From Flavobacteriales bacterium UBA5933 (GTDB taxonomy: Bacteria > Bacteroidota > Bacteroidia > Flavobacteriales > Weeksellaceae), in NCBI GenBank assembly GCA_002430925.1, contig DJDD01000052.1, positions 1-6,983 on the forward strand: a stretch of 6,983 bases of DNA. The letters are read 5' to 3'. This document shows positions 1 through 6,255 of the stretch, piece by piece (positions within the stretch are counted from its first letter, which is position 1; each line of letters begins with the position of its first letter). The position numbers and the translations under genes are program-made. Below the pieces are notes generated by a model. That model saw only the letters and a list, made by a program, of their open reading frames with translations, was not told where the DNA came from and searched no databases.

Positions 1-124
1 ATCATTAGGTTCAAATTTTAATGACTTTTCTTTTTGAGATGATTCAGCATTTATATTATGCTTATTTGTAGAACATGCATTAAACAGTAGAATAATACTG
101 CCCAATAAAAATAATTTTTTTCAT
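1..124 (-). CDS. N-terminal fragment of a lipoprotein gene, signal peptide frameshifted at a poly-A run
   Basis: Partial gene read leftwards and cut by the window edge. The only plausible start is the ATG at 124-122, followed by seven A's (121-115). In that frame translation stops after 14 codons (MKKIIFIGQYYSTV). One frame over, the sequence is open to base 1 and encodes a classic lipoprotein signal: LFLLGSIILLFNAC, with the lipobox Cys codon at 75-73, then a polar Ser/Asn/Lys-rich linker. With six A's instead of seven, the ATG would give MKKLFLLGSIILLFNAC, an ideal Bacteroidota lipoprotein N-terminus. The TTG at 105-103 is an alternative in-frame start but leaves a signal with no positive charge. 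So this is a real lipoprotein gene carrying a sequencing or assembly indel, a slippage or phase-variable tract, or a pseudogene. The function of the mature protein cannot be told from about 24 residues. Confidence 0.55.
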
Positions 125-205
125 TTTTTTAAGATAAAATTTACATTATTTTTAAATAAATCTACTGTTTTATATGGATTAATTATATTTATTCATATTT
201 TTTTA

Positions 206-213
206 TATTTTTG
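206..213 (+). promoter_or_regulatory. Bacteroidota-type -7 box (TAnnTTTG) for the M4 protease gene
   Basis: TATTTTTG matches the TAnnTTTG -7 consensus used by the Bacteroidota primary sigma factor exactly. It lies 22 bases before the ATG at 236, which implies a leader of about 15 bases. No clear TTG/TTTG -33 element sits about 19 bases upstream. The 111-base region 125-235 is almost pure A/T and also has to hold the promoter of the divergent lipoprotein gene, for which I see no clean match. In such AT-rich sequence an 8-base match with two free positions can arise by chance. Confidence 0.45.
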
Positions 214-235
214 TTTACAAATAATTAACATTAAT

Positions 236-2986
236 ATGAAAAAAACATTTACAACTGTTCATTTAGTTGCTTTTTTACTTTTACATGGTATTTCATTAAA
301 AGCACAATCTTCTATAAATCATATCTCATATAATTCTGATGGAAGTATAAGTATGGTTACATTTAAAAAAGGTACTTCAAAAAAAAATTTATCAACAACA
401 AGTAAATCTACTCCTAATAGTTTGAATAAGATTTTAAATCTTTCAGAAAATATCGATTTCCAATTAGCTAAAACTACAAATGGTACACAAAAATTTGTTA
501 CTGAATATTATAAAACTTATTTGAATGGTTACCCAATAGAAGGAGGTGAATATAGAATAAATTATAATAACAATGATTTAGTTAGTATATCTGGCCGAAC
601 ATTTATATCCAATGATTTAAATAATTCAACAAATTTAATTAGTTCGGATGAAGCCTTAAATTATGCTAAAAAAAATATCAATGCTAAAAAATATGCTTGG
701 GAAGAAGAATTCAAAATAAAAAATATTACTTATAAGAAACCAAAGGGAGAATTAGTTTATCTACCTATTGAGCAAGAAGAAGGAAAATATTCTTTAACAT
801 TGGTTTACAAATTTGATATTTTTGCTTTAAATCCAATTTCTAGAGATTATGTTTATGTTGACGCAAGTACTGGATTAGTTCTTAAAAAAAATGCGATTAT
901 AAAACATTCTCACAATTCATATAAAAAAAAATCAATAAATAAAGAATTTAATAGTTTATCTTATCCATTAGAAAAACAATCAGATAATTCTAATGCTGCT
1001 ACACGTTATAGTGATGCTAAATATATAGATACAGAATTATATAATGGTAATTACATATTATATGATCAGAGTAGAGGTATAGAAATAGCTACAATGAATG
1101 CCAATAGAACTACAAGAATTAATAGTTATACTGAATTTGAAGATCTAGATAATAATTGGACAGCTGGAGAATTTCATAATGAAAATAAAGATGATGCAGC
1201 TCTTGATGCACATTGGGGTGTAACAAAAACGTATGATTATTTCAAGGATACATTTAATAGAAATAGTTATGATGATAATGGAGCCCCGTTATATAGTTTT
1301 GTTCATTATGATAGTAAGTATGAGAATGCCTTCTGGTCGGGGAATTTTATGGTTTATGGAGATGGAAATACAACTTTTGATGCTTTAACTGCTTTTGATG
1401 TAACTGCACATGAATTAGCACACGCTATTTGTCAAGAAACAGCTAGCCTAGACTATGAAAGAGAATCAGGAGCTCTTAACGAAGGCTTTTCTGATATTTG
1501 GGGTGCTGTTGTAGAACATACTTATGCCCCAGAAAAACAATCATTTTTAATAGGGGAAGATATATCTTTAAAAGCTCCTAAATATTTAAGATCTCTTTCG
1601 GATCCTAAATCAGCTAATCAACCAGATACTTATAAAGGTAAGTTATGGGAAACATCCTCTGTTGAAGATGGTTGTATAAAGCCAGATGGTAATTATAATG
1701 ATTATTGTGGTGTTCATACGAATAGTGGTGTTCTTAATCATTGGTTTTATATTTTAGTTGAAGGAAAAACCGGAACAAATGATTTAGGAAATAGTTATGA
1801 TGTAAAAGGGATAGGATGGGATAAATCTGCAAATATTGTTTATAGATTAGAATCTTCATATTTAACATCAAAATCAGATTATAAAAATACTAGAGATTTT
1901 GCTATACAATCTGCCGTGGACTTGTATGGTGAAAATTCTGAAGAGGTAATTGCGGTACAAGATGCATTTTATGCTGTAGGTGTAGGTGGTAAATATTTAG
2001 AAACTCCTGATACAACTAAACCAACAACTCCAACTAATTTAGTAGCAAAAGATATTACAGGAGATGCAGTAACACTTACTTGGAATTCTTCGACAGATGA
2101 AAGTGGTATTTCTGGTTATTCAATTTTGCAAGATGGTATTGAAGTCGCTAAAACAAGTAATAATTCTTATAGAGTTACAGGATTAGTTCAACAAAATAAA
2201 TATAATTTTGTGGTAAAAGCATATGATATATATGATAACGAATCATCTATTAGTAATGAAGCTAGTGCCTCAACAACTAATTTACCATCTGTATGCCCAT
2301 CATTAAGTTATGATGCTAGTATTTTTACTATTGGAAACGTGAAGTTTGGTGAAATAGACAATAAAACTACAAAAGCGACTGGTTATGAAGATTTTGCTTA
2401 TTTAAATACAGGTCTTGAGTTAGATAAAGAATATACTATAGAAATTACTCCAAGTATGGAAGAAAGATATTCAGGGAATAAATTAGGATATTCAATTTTC
2501 CTAGATAAAGATAATTCTGGAAGTAATTTTACAACTGATAGAAGAATTGCAACTATTGCGCCAGTTGCTGGAACTGGAACTGTAAAAGCTACTTTTAAAT
2601 TACCTACAGATACCGTATTAGATACTCCGTTAAGATTAAGAGTAATACAGTCTTTTAACTTATCTCAAACAAATGGTTGTGTGGAGTTTAATTATGGTCA
2701 AGTAGAAGATTATTCTATCACAGCTAAAGAGAAAACATTATCTGTAGATGATTTATTGAAGGATGAAACGATTAAAATTTATCCTAATCCTGTAAAAGAA
2801 TCATTAAATGTAATTTCTAAAGATAAGAATGATTTCACTTATGAAATTTCTAGTCTAACAGGAAGTCTTATAAAATCAGGTTCTTCTAAAGGGAATATAA
2901 ATGTAAACTATATCCAACCTGGTGTTTACATACTTAAAGTTATTCAAAATGGAAAAGTGACTATTCAAAAATTCATAAAACAATAA
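236..2986 (+). CDS. Secreted thermolysin-like (M4) zinc metalloprotease with FN3, GEVED and T9SS sorting domains
   Basis: This is a 916-residue secreted neutral metalloprotease. A signal peptide (about 1-23) precedes an FTP/PepSY-type propeptide (about 55-215). In the catalytic domain (about 255-585) HELAH at 392-396 supplies zinc ligands H392 and H396 and catalytic E393. The third ligand is E416 in NEGFSD, 24 residues after H392 as in thermolysin. NAFW at 364-367 is the substrate-binding motif, and H494 in GVHTNSG matches the transition-state histidine, thermolysin His231. C480 and C491 may form a disulfide. An FN3 domain (about 596-680) and a GEVED domain (about 685-829, ending GQVEDYS) follow. 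The T9SS type A sorting domain (about 838-916) carries IYPNP and PGVYILKV. All catalytic residues are present, so an active enzyme is expected, exported by Sec, moved across the outer membrane by T9SS, and matured by removal of the propeptide and probably the sorting domain. Likely role: extracellular protein or peptide degradation. It has its own -7 box and terminator, so it is probably monocistronic. Confidence 0.95.
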   Translation: MKKTFTTVHLVAFLLLHGISLKAQSSINHISYNSDGSISMVTFKKGTSKKNLSTTSKSTPNSLNKILNLSENIDFQLAKTTNGTQKFVTEYYKTYLNGYPIEGGEYRINYNNNDLVSISGRTFISNDLNNSTNLISSDEALNYAKKNINAKKYAWEEEFKIKNITYKKPKGELVYLPIEQEEGKYSLTLVYKFDIFALNPISRDYVYVDASTGLVLKKNAIIKHSHNSYKKKSINKEFNSLSYPLEKQSDNSNAATRYSDAKYIDTELYNGNYILYDQSRGIEIATMNANRTTRINSYTEFEDLDNNWTAGEFHNENKDDAALDAHWGVTKTYDYFKDTFNRNSYDDNGAPLYSFVHYDSKYENAFWSGNFMVYGDGNTTFDALTAFDVTAHELAHAICQETASLDYERESGALNEGFSDIWGAVVEHTYAPEKQSFLIGEDISLKAPKYLRSLSDPKSANQPDTYKGKLWETSSVEDGCIKPDGNYNDYCGVHTNSGVLNHWFYILVEGKTGTNDLGNSYDVKGIGWDKSANIVYRLESSYLTSKSDYKNTRDFAIQSAVDLYGENSEEVIAVQDAFYAVGVGGKYLETPDTTKPTTPTNLVAKDITGDAVTLTWNSSTDESGISGYSILQDGIEVAKTSNNSYRVTGLVQQNKYNFVVKAYDIYDNESSISNEASASTTNLPSVCPSLSYDASIFTIGNVKFGEIDNKTTKATGYEDFAYLNTGLELDKEYTIEITPSMEERYSGNKLGYSIFLDKDNSGSNFTTDRRIATIAPVAGTGTVKATFKLPTDTVLDTPLRLRVIQSFNLSQTNGCVEFNYGQVEDYSITAKEKTLSVDDLLKDETIKIYPNPVKESLNVISKDKNDFTYEISSLTGSLIKSGSSKGNINVNYIQPGVYILKVIQNGKVTIQKFIKQ

Positions 2987-3004
2987 TTATTTAAACATTT
3001 AACT

Positions 3005-3043
3005 AAGCTGGTTTTCATTAGAAAATCAGCTTTTTTAATTTTT
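3005..3043 (+). terminator. Rho-independent terminator of the M4 protease gene
   Basis: A 12-bp stem (3005-3016 AAGCTGGTTTTC with 3021-3032 GAAAATCAGCTT, one G-U pair) closes a 4-base ATTA loop. It is followed by a run of T's with one AA break. It starts 18 bases after the protease stop codon and ends just before the promoter of the next gene. Confidence 0.9.
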
Positions 3044-3053
3044 AGATATTGAT

Positions 3054-3061
3054 TAAATTTG
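3054..3061 (+). promoter_or_regulatory. Bacteroidota-type -7 box (TAnnTTTG) for the arsC-like gene
   Basis: TAAATTTG matches TAnnTTTG exactly. It sits 19 bases before the ATG at 3081 and immediately after the preceding terminator, where an independent promoter is needed. The implied leader is only about 12-14 bases. No convincing -33 TTG element is seen because the upstream region is occupied by the terminator T-tract. Confidence 0.5.
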
Positions 3062-3080
3062 TTTATAAAAAATAAAGAAA

Positions 3081-3425
3081 ATGTACACAATATTACATAA
3101 TTCGAGATGTGGAAAAAGTAGAGAATCATTAAAAGTTTTAGAAGATTCAGGTAAAAAATTTGAAGTAAGAGAATATCTTAAAGAACCATTATCAAAAGAA
3201 GAACTAAAAGATATTTTATTAAAGTTGAAAATTAATCCGATTGATATTGTTAGAACAAATGAAGAAGATTGGAAAACAAATTATAAAGGTAAAGAATTAT
3301 CTGATGAAGATATTTTAGATGCACTTGTAAAATTTCCCAAATTAATACAAAGACCAATTATTACTGATGAAAAAAGTGGAGTAATAGGGCGACCAAAAGA
3401 ATTGGTAGAAGATTTTATAAAATAA
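3081..3425 (+). CDS. arsC: ArsC/YfgD-family thioredoxin-fold reductase (arsenate reductase-like)
   Basis: This 114-residue protein has the usual length of the glutaredoxin-dependent ArsC family. The N-terminal strand and loop (YTILHNSRCGKSRES) carry the catalytic cysteine C10, equivalent to C12 of the plasmid R773 ArsC. The three oxyanion-binding arginines are also present: R58 (IVRTNE), R91 (QRPII) and R104 (GRPKE), equivalent to R60, R94 and R107. Family members reduce arsenate to arsenite through a Cys-arsenate intermediate resolved by glutathione and glutaredoxin. The IGRP ending resembles chromosomal YfgD-type proteins, whose physiological substrate is uncertain. No arsR, arsB or acr3 gene is nearby, so a dedicated arsenic operon is not supported; a general thiol-redox role is possible. 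The ATG at 3081 is preceded by an A-rich leader without a Shine-Dalgarno sequence. The gene is a single unit between two terminators and convergent with the ABC operon. Confidence 0.88.
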   Translation: MYTILHNSRCGKSRESLKVLEDSGKKFEVREYLKEPLSKEELKDILLKLKINPIDIVRTNEEDWKTNYKGKELSDEDILDALVKFPKLIQRPIITDEKSGVIGRPKELVEDFIK

Positions 3426-3434
3426 TTTTACAAA

Positions 3435-3482
3435 TAAAAATAAAAATAAAAATAAAAATAAAAATAAAAATAAAAATAAAAA
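3435..3482. repeat. Hexanucleotide tandem repeat (TAAAAA) x8
   Basis: Eight perfect head-to-tail copies of TAAAAA begin nine bases after the arsC-like stop codon, with the T's at exact 6-base spacing from 3435 to 3477. The last unit merges into the A-run of the shared terminator stem. Repeats of this kind expand and contract by slipped-strand mispairing, so copy number may vary between strains. Read on the minus strand the block is a long TTTTTA array just downstream of the hairpin that ends the ABC permease transcript. It is not coding; the Phe-Ile alternation it produces when translated in reverse is an artefact. Confidence 0.95.
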
Positions 3483-3506
3483 ACTCCTTTATAAAAGGAG
3501 TTTTTT
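3478..3506. terminator. Bidirectional terminator shared by arsC-like gene (+) and ABC operon (-)
   Basis: A perfect 13-bp stem (3478-3490 AAAAAACTCCTTT with 3494-3506 AAAGGAGTTTTTT) encloses a 3-base ATA loop. A GC-containing core (CTCC/GGAG) is flanked by an A-run on one side and a T-run on the other, so it works as an intrinsic terminator in both directions. It lies 52 bases after the arsC-like stop and 6 bases beyond the permease stop on the other strand. For the minus-strand transcript the TAAAAA repeat extends the U-rich tail far beyond the hairpin. Confidence 0.9.
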
Positions 3507-3512
3507 GTTTGA

Positions 3513-4343
3513 TTATAAATCTCTTTTCTTTATTAAGAATAACGTTAATCCTGAAAATAAAACAATATAAAAAATATTGATACCTAGGTAATTCCATTGA
3601 ATTGTATCGGGAACGAATAAGTTTTTACCAGTCATAAAATTAGTTACATCAGTATTTGGATAATCTATAATTTCTCCATTTGATTTAAATGGTAAATATC
3701 TACTTATTAAAAATAAATTATTTTCTTTATCTAATGATAGGTTAGATAATCTAAAATAGTATTCTATTCCTTTTATAGTTGTTTCTCCAATATTTAAAGC
3801 AATTATAGCTAAAATAACAAATGCATTCTTTTTTAATAAGAAAGATAAAAACATTGAAATAATAATAAATGTAAGTACTTCAATAAAATAACCCAATAGA
3901 AATTCTATTCCATTGAATATATTTCTGTTTTTACTAAAAATAATTCCTAATGAAACAATAATAATCCCAACAATCAATGTAGAAAAAAGTGTGATGATTA
4001 TATTCATTAAAACTTTTGATTGAAAAAATTCTGTCTTCGTTAATCCATCAATTATATTTTGTTTGAATGTCCCAAATGAATATTCGTTTGTAATATTATT
4101 TATAACAATGATTGCTAAAAAATATTTTCCAAAACCAATTAACCAAGCTATATTATGCCAAATAACAGGGAATTCTAATGCACCTAAATCAATAAAATTG
4201 ATATTAAACCCGTTTATATAAGACTTGAAATTAGGTAAGATAATTCCCATTAAAATAATCATCGAAAAATATAAAATAATAAAGATTCGAGTTCCTTTGT
4301 TATAAAATATTTTATTCCATTCTATATTAAATAATCTTTTCAT
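3513..4343 (-). CDS. ABC-2-type transporter permease
   Basis: This 276-residue integral membrane protein is the transmembrane subunit of an ABC exporter. Six hydrophobic segments are visible, roughly at 18-37, 62-83, 111-136, 147-169, 173-190 and 251-271, in keeping with an ABC-2 permease half-transporter. After segment 2 lies NEYSFGTFKQN (86-96), the conserved cytoplasmic motif of this family that contacts the ATPase, followed by an amphipathic stretch (DGLTKTEFFQSK). A longer soluble loop (about 195-248) lies between segments 5 and 6. The ATG is one base downstream of the ATPase stop codon (TAA-A-ATG), so the two are co-transcribed and probably translationally coupled. The substrate cannot be read from sequence. 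Related BcrAB- and lantibiotic-immunity-like pairs export peptides or antibiotics, but many such flavobacterial transporters are uncharacterised. The transcript ends at the hairpin at 3478-3506. Confidence 0.88.
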   Translation of the reverse strand: MKRLFNIEWNKIFYNKGTRIFIILYFSMIILMGIILPNFKSYINGFNINFIDLGALEFPVIWHNIAWLIGFGKYFLAIIVINNITNEYSFGTFKQNIIDGLTKTEFFQSKVLMNIIITLFSTLIVGIIIVSLGIIFSKNRNIFNGIEFLLGYFIEVLTFIIISMFLSFLLKKNAFVILAIIALNIGETTIKGIEYYFRLSNLSLDKENNLFLISRYLPFKSNGEIIDYPNTDVTNFMTGKNLFVPDTIQWNYLGINIFYIVLFSGLTLFLIKKRDL

Positions 4344-4344
4344 T

Positions 4345-5244
4345 TTAGTGATTTTGTTTTTGAATTAAATCGAAAAATTGTTGTTCTAAAGATTCTTTTC
4401 TTTTTACAAGATGGTTGAGAATAATACCTTGATCAAATAAAAGTTTATTAATCTCTGCTGTATCAATTTCTTGATTGAGAACAGCTATTATTTTAGAATT
4501 TTCTTTGGTGATTTTAGTAACAAATGGAAAATTGTTTAAAGTATTAATTAGTTGTTCAGAATTATTTGCTGAAAGTTCAATACTTCTAAAATTAGAACTC
4601 AGATTATCTACAGAACCTGCGTAAAGCATTTTACCTTGATTGAGAACTACGACATGCGAACATACTTTTTCAACCTCATCAAGTAAATGACTTGCTAAAA
4701 TAATTGTAGTTCCATGTGCTGCAATTTTTATAATAAGTTCACGTATTTGTATAATTCCTTGAGGATCTAGTCCATTGGTTGGTTCATCAAGAATTAAAAC
4801 TTCGGGATTATTTAGTAAAGCAGCTGCAATTGCTAAACGTTGTTTCATTCCTAAAGAAAAATTTTGAAACTTGTCTTTTTTACGATGGAGTAAACCAACA
4901 AGTTCTAATTTTTCATCAATTCTTTCGTAACTAACTTCTTTAATATCTGCTACAATTTCTAAGTTTTTTTCTCCAGATAAATAAGGATAAAACTTAGGAC
5001 TTTCTATTATAGCACCTATTTTTTTCAGTGAATTGTTATTAGGTTCTTTGTTAAACCATTTCCAAGAACCATTGGTTGGATTAATTACATTAAGAATAAT
5101 TCCTAACGTTGTTGATTTTCCACTTCCATTTGGTCCTAATAATCCATAAACATTACCTTTTTCTACAGAGAAATTTATGTTTTCTACAGCAGTAAAATTT
5201 CCAAATTTTTTGGTTAGATGATTAATTTCAAGAATTTTATTCAT
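4345..5244 (-). CDS. ABC transporter ATP-binding protein (BcrA/LanF-like, Glu in Q-loop position)
   Basis: This 299-residue protein is the nucleotide-binding subunit of the exporter formed with the permease downstream. All ATPase motifs are intact: Walker A GPNGSGKS (37-44), signature FSLGMKQR (129-136), Walker B VLILDEP (149-155) with catalytic E154, D-loop GLD (158-160) and H-loop H186. The Q-loop position carries glutamate (E81 in IIESPKFYP) instead of the usual glutamine, a feature of the bacitracin/lantibiotic-immunity branch of drug-export ATPases. A C-terminal extension of about 80 residues after the ATPase core is normal for this branch. It is expected on the cytoplasmic face of the inner membrane, powering export of a small molecule or peptide. 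No peptide-biosynthesis or two-component genes lie in the window, so the substrate is unknown. It is the first gene of a two-gene operon, divergent from the chaN-like gene across 75 bases. Confidence 0.93.
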   Translation of the reverse strand: MNKILEINHLTKKFGNFTAVENINFSVEKGNVYGLLGPNGSGKSTTLGIILNVINPTNGSWKWFNKEPNNNSLKKIGAIIESPKFYPYLSGEKNLEIVADIKEVSYERIDEKLELVGLLHRKKDKFQNFSLGMKQRLAIAAALLNNPEVLILDEPTNGLDPQGIIQIRELIIKIAAHGTTIILASHLLDEVEKVCSHVVVLNQGKMLYAGSVDNLSSNFRSIELSANNSEQLINTLNNFPFVTKITKENSKIIAVLNQEIDTAEINKLLFDQGIILNHLVKRKESLEQQFFDLIQKQNH

Positions 5245-5319
5245 GAGATGAATTTAATTTTTATTATTGGTTAAGTTTTTTGTTTATTTGTTACAATTTA
5301 GAATTAATTTAAATAAATA
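5245..5319. promoter_or_regulatory. Divergent promoter region between ABC operon and chaN-like gene
   Basis: This 75-base AT-rich gap must hold the start signals for both the minus-strand ABC operon and the plus-strand chaN-like gene. I find no exact TAnnTTTG on either strand. The plus strand has TTTTTTG (5276-5282) and TATTTG (5285-5290), but the spacing does not fit the consensus. No operator palindrome such as a Fur-like box is obvious. The call rests on gene layout rather than a motif. Confidence 0.4.
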
Positions 5320-6198
5320 ATGAAAAAAGTTATACTTGCATTCATATTTGCTACAATATCTACTGTTAACGCACAAGATCTAAAAAATTATCAAATTTAT
5401 AATCAAAAAGAAAATAAAGTTACTTTTGATAAAATGATAAAGGAGCTTTCTTCGTATGATATTGTTTTGTTTGGAGAACATCATAATGATGCAATAAATC
5501 ATTGGTTACAATTACAAGCTACAAAAGAATTATACAAACTTAAAGATGGGAAAGTTATTCTTGGAGCAGAAATGTTTGAACGTCATCAACAGAAAGACTT
5601 AACAGATTATCTTCAAAATAAAATAGAAGATAAGGATTTGCAAACAAAAACAGTTTTATGGAAAAATTACCCAACAGATTATAAACCATTGGTTGATTTC
5701 GCAAAAGAAAAGAAAATCCCGTTTGTAGCGACAAATGTTACTAGAAAATTTGCTTCATACATTTCAAAAAATGGTTTGTCAAGTTTAGATACAATATCAA
5801 ATGACGATAAAAAAAATATTGTTAAACTTCCATTTGATATTGATTATAATGCTCCTGGATATCCAGAAATGATTAAAATGATGGGAGAGCATGCAGGATT
5901 TAGAGCAAAACAATTTGTTGCAGCTCAAGCAGTAAAAGATGCAACGATGGCTGAGTCAATTTTATCCAATTATAAAACTGGAGAATTATTTATACATTTT
6001 AATGGAGATTATCATTCAAAGAATTACGGAGGTATATATTGGTATTTAAAACATAAAAATTTTAATTTGAAAATAGCTGTTATTGAAATTTTAGAAGCAT
6101 CAGATAGCAAATTAAATGTAGAAAAGCCAAAAGATGAAAATTTTACAGCTACAGAATTTATAATTGTTTTACCTAAAGATTCTCCTAAATCTTACTAA
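5320..6198 (+). CDS. ChaN/TIKI-superfamily secreted protein, putative haem binding
   Basis: This 292-residue exported protein belongs to the ChaN-like family (Pfam Cofac_haem_bdg). A signal peptide covers about 1-18, ending VNA before QD. There is no lipobox cysteine, so unlike Campylobacter ChaN it should be soluble, in the periplasm or outside the cell. Family hallmarks run in order: LFGEHHND (50-57) followed by H61, GAEMFERH (82-89), the W114/Y117/Y121 cluster in LWKNYPTDYKP, ATN (137-139), FVAAQAVKDATMAE (199-212) and HFNGDYHS (226-233). Characterised ChaN binds two stacked haems between monomers and is linked to iron uptake, while the wider superfamily includes metal-dependent TIKI proteases through the same GExH-type motifs. 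A haem or iron role is therefore inferred, and hydrolase activity is an alternative. No TonB receptor or Fur box is visible nearby. The ATG follows an A-rich leader. A downstream gene on the same strand starts 57 bases later with no clear terminator between, so the two may be co-transcribed. Confidence 0.82.
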   Translation: MKKVILAFIFATISTVNAQDLKNYQIYNQKENKVTFDKMIKELSSYDIVLFGEHHNDAINHWLQLQATKELYKLKDGKVILGAEMFERHQQKDLTDYLQNKIEDKDLQTKTVLWKNYPTDYKPLVDFAKEKKIPFVATNVTRKFASYISKNGLSSLDTISNDDKKNIVKLPFDIDYNAPGYPEMIKMMGEHAGFRAKQFVAAQAVKDATMAESILSNYKTGELFIHFNGDYHSKNYGGIYWYLKHKNFNLKIAVIEILEASDSKLNVEKPKDENFTATEFIIVLPKDSPKSY

Positions 6199-6255
6199 AC
6201 ATTAGGTTTTCTGTAGATAAAACAGTAAATTCAAATCTTGTAGTATAAAAAAATT

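Noticed and set aside
103..105. TTG as a genuine start for the left-edge lipoprotein, avoiding the frameshift
   Set aside because: It is in the right frame, but the resulting signal (MGSIILLFNAC) has no positively charged residues and is too short, while the ATG plus one fewer A gives an ideal signal. Kept only as a minor alternative.
3081..3425. Arsenic-resistance operon
   Set aside because: Only the ArsC-like reductase is present. No arsR, arsenite pump or arsM gene is adjacent, and the gene is isolated by terminators on both sides.
3435..3482. CRISPR-like or origin iteron array
   Set aside because: The units are six bases long with no spacers and no DnaA-box or replication gene nearby, so this is a simple microsatellite.
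3415..3597. A 60-codon minus-strand open frame overlapping the repeat, terminator and permease 3' end
   Set aside because: Its C-terminal half is alternating Phe-Ile produced by translating the TAAAAA repeat. It overlaps the permease in another frame and crosses the terminator. It has no family resemblance, so it is a shadow frame.
6203..6224. Possible terminator hairpin between the chaN-like and nucleotidyltransferase-like genes (GTTTT...AAAAC)
   Set aside because: The stem is only five A/T-rich pairs with an 8-base loop and no T-run follows. It is too weak to call, so co-transcription is left open.
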